DNA from: Deltaproteobacteria bacterium
GTDB taxonomy: Bacteria > Desulfobacterota > Binatia > Bin18
Assembly (NCBI GenBank): GCA_016200595.1
Contig: JACQEL010000752.1
Span: forward strand, 1 to 10,455
DNA: 10,455 bases
Direction of reading: 5' to 3'
Shown: piece by piece, positions 6,401 through 10,455 of the stretch
Position numbering within the stretch: the stretch's first letter is position 1
Layout: each line of letters starts with the position of its first letter
Translations under genes and position numbers: made by a program
Notes under the pieces: generated by a model
Databases searched by the model: none
Told to the model about the DNA's origin: nothing
Seen by the model: the letters and a program-made list of their open reading frames with translations, nothing else

Positions 6401-6878
6401 GGACATGGGGGTCGAACTGGGACTGCCAACGTATCTCGCTATGCTGGCTGAAGCCTATGGAAAAGTAGGACAAACTGAGGAGGGGCTTACCCTGCTGGCC
6501 GAGGCACTGGCGGTAGCGCATAGGACTGAGGGACGGGTTGGTGAGGCAGAGGTGTATCGGCTGAAAGGCGAACTCACTCTTCAACTGTTCAACATTCAAA
6601 GGTCAAAGTTCAAAGCCCCGGCAAGTCTAGAGTCTAGCGTCCAGAGTCTAGAGTCAGAAGCAGAAGGATACTTTCTCAAAGCCATCGAGGTGGCGCGGCA
6701 ACAACAGGCGAAGTCGTGGGAGTTACGAGCAGTGATGAGTTTGAGCCGGTTGTGGAAGCAGCAGGGAAGGAAGAAAGAAGCCCAGCAGCTGTTGGCCGAG
6801 ACCTATGGCTGGTTCACCGAAGGGTTTGACACAAAGGACTTGCAAGAGGCCAAGGCATTACTAGAAGAATTAGCTTGA
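3444..6878 (+). CDS. Zinc ribbon - class III adenylate/guanylate cyclase - STAND-like ATPase - TPR signalling protein
   Basis: This 1144-residue protein is presumably cytoplasmic, as no signal peptide or membrane span is seen. The N-terminus has a double zinc ribbon with CxxC pairs at C3/C6, C17/C20, C28/C31 and C42/C45. A class III cyclase domain follows at about residues 85-270. Its metal-binding aspartates are D94 in FCDLVGST and D138 in YVGDALLVYFG, and its transition-state residues are N219 and R223 in NVAARLQ. The purine-selecting lysine expected before GD is R134, so nucleotide choice is uncertain. The ATPase (about 288-560) has Walker A GEPGIGKS (319-326) and a Walker B-like WEDLHWVD (448-455). 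Helical TPR-like repeats fill about 680-1140, ending in the family's conserved tail GWFTEGFDTKDLQEAKALLEE (1122-1142, quoted here in two overlapping parts: GWFTEGFDTKDL and LQEAKALLEE). Such proteins are thought to couple TPR ligand sensing and ATP hydrolysis to cyclic nucleotide output. The ATG follows only a weak AGAGG. Short tandem repeats interrupt two linkers in frame (5096-5116 and 6587-6656). Confidence 0.9.
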   Translation: MRCLGCSCENEEGAQFCEECGTALVRACPSCGREVRATAKFCSKCGTALTTPASPTALLQRGQPPAHLAAITPPLTERGAPEAERRQLTVMFCDLVGSTPLSEQLDPEELREVVLAYQEACAEVIHRFDGYIARYVGDALLVYFGYPQAHEDDAQRAVRAALGIVAVLPTLNQRLQPVVGTPQAPPLQVRIGIHTGLVVVGELGGRDYREAMALGETPNVAARLQGLAGPDTVLISAATHRLILGLFECQDRGPQTVKGISTPVSVYCVVRESDAQSRFEVALHTGLTPLVGRDLEVGLLQERWQRATQGAGQVVLLSGEPGIGKSRLLQELKEHVVAEGGIRLEFRCSPYHQNSAFYPIIEHLQRLLQFHREETPQTKLSKLEQILAAYRFPQADTLPLLAALLSLPHPADTPPLTLSPQKQKQKIQEALVAWLREEAERQVLYTAWEDLHWVDPSTLEVLTLLLDQVPTTRLLAVLTFRPDFTPPWGARSYLMPLTLSRLERPQVETMVGNVIGGKALPPEVVQQIIAKTDGVPLFVEELTKTVLESVASIGSIGSQGRMSLQAIPVPATLQDSLMARLDRLNTAKEIAQLGATLGREFSYELLQAVAPAAETRLQQALTKLVDAEVLYQRGLPPQAHYLFKHALIQDAAYQSLLKSTRKQYHQQIARVLEEQFAETAATQPELLAHHYTEAGLMAQAIPCWHKAGQRATYRSANVEAFNHLTKELDLLNILPDTPERTQQELMLQIALGAPLIAIRGWSAPEVGKTYARALELCRRIGETPQIFPVLWGLCAFYTVRAEYKTARELGRQLVSLAQSVQDPTLLLLAHYALGQALHLMGEFTLGREHLEQALALYDPQQHRSLAFLYGSDSGVLGQCHLALVLRHLGYPNQALKRINEALTLARELSHPFSLAFALTQVAMIHQFRREGQAAQKWVEEAIVLSTEQGFPFYVAVGAIVQGTALVEQGQGEKGIAQLRQGLAAFRDMGVELGLPTYLAMLAEAYGKVGQTEEGLTLLAEALAVAHRTEGRVGEAEVYRLKGELTLQLFNIQRSKFKAPASLESSVQSLESEAEGYFLKAIEVARQQQAKSWELRAVMSLSRLWKQQGRKKEAQQLLAETYGWFTEGFDTKDLQEAKALLEELA
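5096..5116 (+). repeat. In-frame 9-base tandem repeat within the cyclase/ATPase gene
   Basis: GTCCATAGG occurs twice in tandem and is followed by GTC, a 9-base period. It encodes Ser-Ile-Gly twice (residues 552-558, SIGSIGS) at the boundary between the ATPase module and the following helical domain. Because 9 is divisible by 3, copy-number change would keep the frame. The identical bases suggest recent expansion or insertion. Confidence 0.65.
6587..6656 (+). repeat. Two in-gene heptad-repeat tracts in a TPR linker
   Basis: Four 7-base units related to GTTCAAA occupy 6587-6614. After 7 unrelated bases, five units related to AGAGTCT occupy 6622-6656. They encode a low-complexity Ser/Lys/Glu-rich linker (residues about 1049-1071) between RLKGELTLQ and the conserved final TPR segment beginning EGYFLKAIEVAR. 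Because 7 is not a multiple of 3, single-unit gains or losses would break the frame; this allele is open. Confidence 0.75.
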
Positions 6879-7075
6879 AACAGCAATCTTCAGCCACGCG
6901 CAGATGCGGCCAGACTCTTTTTACCTACCTATTGTGACCAAACCTCGCAAAGTTTGCTTTAATCCACTTAGCCACCCAACACCGACAACTGTGACGAGGG
7001 CAGAGGTTCAAAGTGTAATTTATACAGTGGCGGCGTTGAAGCTCGACCCTTGAGAGTGTTTTGGGGAAGAACGTC
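6879..7075. other. Intergenic gap upstream of the small-gene cluster
   Basis: This 197-base gap follows the cyclase stop. It is visibly more AT-rich than the flanking genes from about 6915 on. It contains an 11-base perfect palindrome with central base, GCAAAGTTTGC (6947-6957), which could be an operator of the following toxin-antitoxin-like operon, but no clean -35/-10 pair with standard spacing is seen. No terminator-grade hairpin was found after the cyclase gene. Confidence 0.3.
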
Positions 7076-7402
7076 ATGGAGAGCCCGATCTCGAAAAATG
7101 GGATTCTTATTCGCGTCACCGACGAGCGTTGGATACATGTAGTGGAATCGCATGATTATATGGCGGGCAATCTTGAGTTAGTTGTAGAAACAATTGAAGA
7201 TCCAGACTACATTGTGGCAGGAAGAGAAGGTGAACTGATTGCTCTGCGCCACTATGAACGCACTTCAATCTCTGAGAAATCTGTAGTCGCGATATACCGA
7301 GAATTTGCCGACTACGGCTTTCTCATTACGGCTTTTATGACATCGTCTCCAGAGACGATTTTGCGAAAGGGAATTATATGGCAGAAGCTGCCGCCATCCT
7401 AG
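7076..7402 (+). CDS. PBECR/DUF4258-like small nuclease-type protein (putative toxin)
   Basis: This 108-residue protein is recalled by pattern as part of the small barnase/EndoU/colicin/RelE-fold group (PBECR, often annotated DUF4258-like). It has VTDERWIHVVESHDYM (residues 14-29, with H21 and H26), an acidic helix ELVVETIEDPDYIV (34-47), the strand LIALRHY (54-60) and the core VVAIYREFADYGFLITAFMT (70-89), ending near GIIWQKLPP. In such proteins a conserved His and the Arg of YRE (R75) are candidate catalytic residues. Known relatives are RNase-like toxins; activity here is inference. ATG 7076 was chosen over the in-frame TTG at 7061 because the latter lacks a ribosome binding site, although the site before 7076 is also weak (GGGGAAGA). 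Its end overlaps the next gene by 25 bases, a typical toxin-antitoxin arrangement. Confidence 0.65.
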   Translation: MESPISKNGILIRVTDERWIHVVESHDYMAGNLELVVETIEDPDYIVAGREGELIALRHYERTSISEKSVVAIYREFADYGFLITAFMTSSPETILRKGIIWQKLPPS

Positions 7403-7611
7403 AGTCCGCTGCTTCTTTCCTGAAACTCAAAGCAAAGAAGCTGTGGCTTGATTATGATGAGGATGCGGACGTGCTGTACGTGAGCTTTCGCCGACCGCAG
7501 AAGGCCACGGATAGTCGCATGGAGGGAGATCTGATTTACCACTATCGTGACGAGGAACTCGTTGGGGTCACAATTCTGCATGTAAGGGAAATTGGACATT
7601 CATCAGATTGA
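7378..7611 (+). CDS. DUF2283 family protein, copy 1 (putative antitoxin)
   Basis: This 77-residue protein has an alanine-rich N-terminal helix (residues 1-20). It is followed by the DUF2283 core: KLWLDYDEDADVLYVSF (21-37), then RMEGDLIYHYRDEELVGVTILH (47-68), quoted in part as GDLIYHYRDEELVGVT. The DYDxxADVLYV motif defines the family. DUF2283 genes commonly sit beside small nuclease-like genes and are regarded as likely antitoxins, but their biochemistry is poorly known. AAAGGGA lies 5 bases before the ATG. The start is inside the upstream gene, overlapping by 25 bases in another frame, so translation is probably coupled. A close paralogue lies at 8441-8686: 62 of the first 68 residues are identical and the DNA differs mainly at synonymous sites. 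Confidence 0.82.
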   Translation: MAEAAAILESAASFLKLKAKKLWLDYDEDADVLYVSFRRPQKATDSRMEGDLIYHYRDEELVGVTILHVREIGHSSD

Positions 7612-7741
7612 TGTTGAAGAATCGCAGTCTACCCAGATTCCATAACGTGTCTTGTCCCCTCTCCTTGCGGGCGCTACCTTTGGCTCAGGATAACAGATCT
7701 CAAGTTCAGGTGACCAATCCGCGCCAACTAAGAGGTGCGCT

Positions 7742-8113
7742 ATGACCGAAACTATGACTTCCCAGCCGACCGTGATCAAAACCAGTCGAGGATTAACGAT
7801 TGCTGGAACTCGTACTACGCTCTACAGCCTCATGGATTACCTCCACGCTGGGTGGCCCCCGCACTTGATTCGCGATGAGTTTGGTCTCTCCGAACAACAG
7901 ATGACCGGCGTTATGGCTTATATTGAAGCGCACCGGGCTGAGGTGGAAACAGAATACCAAGAAGTTGTCCAGCAAGCCGAGGAAAACCGGCGATATTGGG
8001 AAGAGCGGAATCGGGAACGCTTGGCGAAAATCGCTGACACCCCTCCTAAGCCGGGACAAGAACAGATTCGTGCCAAACTGCAAGCTGCAAAAGTCAGGCT
8101 CGGCATAGTGTGA
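7742..8113 (+). CDS. DUF433 family protein (putative VapB-type antitoxin of a DUF5615 PIN-like toxin)
   Basis: This 123-residue protein carries a DUF433 helix-turn-helix-like domain in residues 10-60. Key stretches are VIKTSRGLTIAGTRTTLYSL (11-30), HAGWPPHLIRDEFGLSEQQM (36-55) and VMAYIEAHRAEVETEYQEV (57-75). A long charged helix about residues 62-100 follows, rich in Glu and Arg, and may form a coiled coil or the toxin-binding arm. In many genomes this type is followed, with a 4-base overlap, by a DUF5615 PIN-like toxin starting like MITILVDH. That start is present here (GTGA overlap at 8110-8113), but the toxin is cut short. AGAGGTG lies 5 bases before the ATG. The gap before it (7612-7741) shows no clear promoter. 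Confidence 0.82.
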   Translation: MTETMTSQPTVIKTSRGLTIAGTRTTLYSLMDYLHAGWPPHLIRDEFGLSEQQMTGVMAYIEAHRAEVETEYQEVVQQAEENRRYWEERNRERLAKIADTPPKPGQEQIRAKLQAAKVRLGIV

Positions 8114-8160
8114 TCACGATTTTAGTGGACCACGACAGTGAAGTCGCAAACACCATCTGG
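8110..8160 (+). pseudogene. Remnant of a DUF5615 PIN-like toxin N-terminus
   Basis: Starting at the GTG that overlaps the DUF433 stop, the first ~17 codons read MITILVDHDSEVANTIW. This resembles the N-terminus of DUF5615 toxins paired with DUF433 antitoxins (ILVDHxIEGQAxxLW, recalled from family knowledge), including the first catalytic aspartate in VDH. Similarity then stops, and the same frame continues into a different small protein at 8170. The simplest explanation is a deletion that removed most of the toxin. The call rests on a short match and on position. Confidence 0.5.
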
Positions 8161-8169
8161 ATTAGGCCC

Positions 8170-8430
8170 ATGAAGACACGGAAGATCTCCAGTCCTCGGT
8201 TTGCCATCTGTGTAGATAATTCTGCGTACCCGGCTTCGCTGGAGTGGCACAGGATTTATCGGGGGCTGCCTGACGAGGATGCTGCCAAAGATGGTGATGT
8301 ACGGGTTATTGATGAAAGTGGTGAAGATTATCTCTATCCAGCGAGGTATTTCGTAGTGATCGAGGTCCCACGTGAGACCGCGCGAGCCTTGAACAAGTCT
8401 CTCGCACGGGATCTTCAGCCGGTCGCTTAA
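8170..8430 (+). CDS. Conserved hypothetical small acidic protein (possibly expressed as a fusion from 8110)
   Basis: This 86-residue protein from ATG 8170 begins MKTRKISSPRFAICVDNSAY. It includes the motifs PASLEWHRIYRGLPDEDAAK (20-39), VRVIDESGEDYLYPARYFVV (44-63) and IEVPRETARALNK (64-76). I recall similar short proteins annotated only as hypothetical, with a VDNS...SLE...IY...VIDESGEDYLYP pattern resembling a small SH3-like beta-barrel. No function is established. The frame is open further upstream to the GTG at 8110, so a 106-residue fusion with the toxin remnant is possible. The family-like start is the internal ATG, although its ribosome binding site is weak. The gene ends 10 bases before the second DUF2283 gene, making a pair similar in layout to 7076-7611. 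Confidence 0.7.
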   Translation: MKTRKISSPRFAICVDNSAYPASLEWHRIYRGLPDEDAAKDGDVRVIDESGEDYLYPARYFVVIEVPRETARALNKSLARDLQPVA

Positions 8431-8440
8431 AGAGAGTGCT

Positions 8441-8686
8441 ATGGCAGAAGCTGCCGCCATCCTAGCGTCCGCTGCTTCTTTCCTGAAGCTCGGAGCAAAA
8501 AAGCTTTGGTTTGATTATGATGAGGAAGCAGACGTCCTCTATGTCAGCTTCCGCCGGCCTCAGCAGGCCACGGACAGCCGCATGGAAGGTGATCTGATTT
8601 ACCACTACCGTGATGAGGATCTCGTGGGGGTCACAATTTTGCACGCGAATGAGATTGACCAACAGAGGGAGGCTGATTCGAAGTAA
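8441..8686 (+). CDS. DUF2283 family protein, copy 2
   Basis: This 81-residue paralogue of 7378-7611 shares the N-terminal Ala-rich helix and the DUF2283 core, here WFDYDEEADVLYVSFRRP (23-40) and RMEGDLIYHYRDEDLVGVTI (47-66). Over the first 68 residues only six positions differ (9, 18, 24, 29, 42 and 60); the C-terminal tails after ILH are unrelated (VREIGHSSD against ANEIDQQREADSK). Many third-position differences with few amino-acid changes imply an old duplication under purifying selection. The partner just upstream is the 86-residue protein and not a PBECR-like nuclease. The ribosome binding site is weak (AGAGAG), consistent with coupling to the upstream gene. Confidence 0.8.
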   Translation: MAEAAAILASAASFLKLGAKKLWFDYDEEADVLYVSFRRPQQATDSRMEGDLIYHYRDEDLVGVTILHANEIDQQREADSK

Positions 8687-8722
8687 CAATCCTCAAGGTA
8701 GAGTATGAACAGCTAATTGGAA

Positions 8723-8729
8723 AAGGAGG
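8723..8729 (+). promoter_or_regulatory. Shine-Dalgarno fixing the amidohydrolase start
   Basis: A perfect AAGGAGG ends 5 bases before the ATG at 8735. An in-frame TTG at 8717 would place this element inside the coding region, so the ATG is the better start. Confidence 0.85.
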
Positions 8730-8734
8730 AAACC

Positions 8735-10420
8735 ATGAGTTATGACCTGCTGATCAAAGACGCCCGCATTTGCGATGGAACAGGGAAACCTACCTTCCGC
8801 AGTTCGGTTGGAGTGCGGAACGGCACGATCGTCGAAGTCGGAGAAACCTCAGGAACTGCGACGCGCACGATCAACGCCGATGGTCTCGTGCTAGCCCCCG
8901 GGTTCATCGACATTCACACCCATTACGACGCGCAAGTGTCCTGGGATCCGTTGCTGACGTGTTCACCCTGGCACGGGGTGACGAGCGTGCTCATGGGTAA
9001 TTGCGGTGTAGGTGTAGCTCCTTGTCGTCCGAGCGAAAAAGAGATTGTTTCGTGGGATCTGGTCAACGTCGAGGCAATGCCTCAAGAAGTGCTGCTCAAT
9101 GGCGTGGCCTGGGATGAGTGGGAGAATTTCCCGCAATATATGGAAGCGATCGAGAAACGTGGCATCGGTTTGAACTCGGGCTTTCTCGTGCCGCTGTCGA
9201 GTTTCCGTTACTACGTGATGGGAGAATCCGCTTCGGAGCGGGCTGCCACGCCGGCGGAACTAGAACGTATGACCGCTCTATTCCGGCAAGCCATGGAGGC
9301 GGGAGCATACGGATTCTCGCTGAGCTTACTGAACCAGCACATTGGCTACCAGGGCAAGCCGCTCGCGAGTCGGCTGGCGACCAAAGAAGAACTCTGTGCC
9401 CTGGGCCGCGTCATGCGTGCCCTGGGACGCGGAGTGATCGAAATTGCCCTCACCCGTAGTGTCAGCGTCATGACGGAAGAGGAGCTCGATCTCCTTGTCG
9501 CCGTAGCGAGCGAAAGTCAACGACCGGTAACCTGGCTTGGCTTATTGGGGCGTTCGGACATGCCTGGTATCTGCCGTAAGACCCTCACTCGGATTGAGCC
9601 GCTTCTTCGCCAGGGCTTACGCATTCCTCCGCAGGTTACACCGCGCCCGATTCAACAGTATTACACCTTGAAAGTGCCATTTATCTTCGCCAGCTTTCCC
9701 TCCTGGAAGGAGGCGTTTAATCGTCCTGTGGCTGAGCAGATCGCCTTGTACCAGAAGCCAGAGTTCCGCGAGGCCTTTCGCCGTGATCTGAAAGTAGGTG
9801 GCGCGATCTTCACCAATCAGTGGGATCGAGTCCATGTCGTGCGGGTCGAACAAGAACACAACAAACGCTACCTGAACAAGAGTATCGCCGAGATTGCGGC
9901 GCTGTGGGAGCGTGATCCGATCGATACAATTCTCGACCTGGCAATCGACGAACACCTGGAGATGGGAATTACCCTCTCAGTCATCAACACCAATCCGGAC
10001 GAGGTGCGTGAACTGATTACCCATCCGGGAGTCCTGATTGGCCTGTCTGACGCTGGTGCTCACGTTGATCAGCACTGTGATGCCGGGGTGCCAACGTATT
10101 TATTGAGCGAATGGGTCCGCAAACGTCAAGCCATGACTCTTGAGGAAGGAGTCCGGCGGCTCACCTCCGAGCCAGCCGTTTTTCTCGGACAGCCGCACAA
10201 AGGACGAATTGCTGTAGGAATGGATGCCGACCTCGTCCTTTTCGACCCTGACACGGTTGGCGTATCCCCACCCGAATGGGTCAATGATCTGCCCGGTGAC
10301 AAACCTCGGCTGATCGAGCGAGCCCAAGGTGTACACCACACGGTCGTTGGCGGGACAGTGCTGTTCTCTGACGGAGTGTATCAGGGTGGATTGCCGGGCA
10401 GAATAATGCGACCTGTCTAG
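8735..10420 (+). CDS. D-aminoacylase-like amidohydrolase (N-acyl-D-amino-acid deacylase superfamily)
   Basis: This 561-residue protein belongs to the metal-dependent amidohydrolase superfamily, D-aminoacylase branch. The N-terminal beta-sandwich begins YDLLIKDARICDGTGKP (3-19). The barrel opens with GFIDIHTHYDAQ (56-67; H61 and H63), followed by GNCG (88-91), whose C90 matches in place the zinc-binding cysteine of D-aminoacylases. The late-barrel catalytic aspartate is D439 in GLSDAGAHVDQ (436-446). The sandwich closes with KGRIAVGMDADLVLFDPD (489-506). The two histidine ligands that canonical D-aminoacylases carry in the middle of the barrel are not obvious: the second region reads RPVTWLGLL (263-271). 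Members hydrolyse N-acyl-D-amino acids or related amides in the cytoplasm; substrate is unassigned. The ATG at 8735 follows a perfect Shine-Dalgarno. No downstream partner is visible before the window ends. Confidence 0.85.
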   Translation: MSYDLLIKDARICDGTGKPTFRSSVGVRNGTIVEVGETSGTATRTINADGLVLAPGFIDIHTHYDAQVSWDPLLTCSPWHGVTSVLMGNCGVGVAPCRPSEKEIVSWDLVNVEAMPQEVLLNGVAWDEWENFPQYMEAIEKRGIGLNSGFLVPLSSFRYYVMGESASERAATPAELERMTALFRQAMEAGAYGFSLSLLNQHIGYQGKPLASRLATKEELCALGRVMRALGRGVIEIALTRSVSVMTEEELDLLVAVASESQRPVTWLGLLGRSDMPGICRKTLTRIEPLLRQGLRIPPQVTPRPIQQYYTLKVPFIFASFPSWKEAFNRPVAEQIALYQKPEFREAFRRDLKVGGAIFTNQWDRVHVVRVEQEHNKRYLNKSIAEIAALWERDPIDTILDLAIDEHLEMGITLSVINTNPDEVRELITHPGVLIGLSDAGAHVDQHCDAGVPTYLLSEWVRKRQAMTLEEGVRRLTSEPAVFLGQPHKGRIAVGMDADLVLFDPDTVGVSPPEWVNDLPGDKPRLIERAQGVHHTVVGGTVLFSDGVYQGGLPGRIMRPV

Positions 10421-10426
10421 GTGAAG

Positions 10427-10455
10427 AAGGTGCTGGGTGCTAGGGGTTGGGTGCT
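10427..10455. repeat. Heptad-repeat tract (TGGGTGC type), truncated by the window edge
   Basis: From 10427 to the last base the sequence falls into 7-base units related to TGGGTGC, four complete units plus one base. The tract starts 7 bases after the amidohydrolase stop and continues out of the window. It has the same period as the other tracts but a different unit. Confidence 0.65.

Noticed and set aside
6947..6957. Palindrome GCAAAGTTTGC as an operator
   Set aside because: An 11-base palindrome in 197 bases of AT-richer sequence can occur by chance and no second copy or clear promoter accompanies it; mentioned only as a possibility.
7061..7075. TTG start for the PBECR-like gene
   Set aside because: No ribosome binding site precedes it, and the extra five residues add nothing family-like; the ATG at 7076 is preferred, although not decisively.
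8717..8734. TTG start six codons upstream in the amidohydrolase gene
   Set aside because: It would translate through the AAGGAGG that serves the ATG at 8735.
9617..9955. 112-codon minus-strand open frame in the amidohydrolase gene
   Set aside because: Antisense shadow with no recognisable motif or start signal.

Overview
The window is bacterial chromosomal DNA with moderately high GC by eye and Shine-Dalgarno-led genes. No rRNA, tRNA, CRISPR array or intact transposase is visible. The gene mix suggests an uncultured soil, sediment or sponge-associated lineage such as Binatota, Tectomicrobia or a related 'deltaproteobacterial' group. It includes a zinc-ribbon/class III cyclase/ATPase/TPR giant protein, a GPH-type transporter, a PPOX flavin/F420 protein, DoxX, a D-aminoacylase-like amidohydrolase and many small toxin-antitoxin genes. 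That placement is inference and is not firm.

Layout. Positions 3-248 hold the 3' end of an unknown gene with a Lys/Arg-rich tail, followed by a PPOX-class oxidoreductase (264-695). A GPH/MelB-type symporter lies on the minus strand (763-2214), convergent with the PPOX gene. A VOC-fold protein (2368-2718) is divergent from the symporter and convergent with a DoxX membrane protein on the minus strand (2827-3285). A 1144-residue signalling protein (3444-6878) follows: zinc ribbon, adenylate/guanylate cyclase, STAND-like ATPase, then TPR-like repeats. From 7076 to 8686 there is a run of small genes resembling toxin-antitoxin modules. These are a PBECR/DUF4258-like nuclease with a DUF2283 partner, then a DUF433 antitoxin whose DUF5615 toxin appears reduced to its first ~17 codons and joined in frame to an unrelated 86-residue gene, then a second DUF2283 copy. 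The window ends with a D-aminoacylase-like amidohydrolase (8735-10420).

The most unusual feature is a set of degenerate tandem repeats with a strict 7-base period but different unit sequences. They occupy both convergent gaps, one divergent gap, the far right edge, and a linker inside the cyclase/TPR gene. In three gaps the repeats form inverted arms able to make hairpins, and one arm supplies the last codons and the stop of the transporter. The small-gene cluster shows a second kind of structure: one duplicated antitoxin-like gene and one apparently deleted toxin.

The metabolic genes do not form one obvious pathway. Alternating strands and repeat-filled gaps suggest mostly single-gene transcription units. 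Only the small-gene cluster (overlaps of 25 and 4 bases, and an 11-base or smaller gap) and the first two genes (Shine-Dalgarno overlapping the upstream stop) look translationally coupled.
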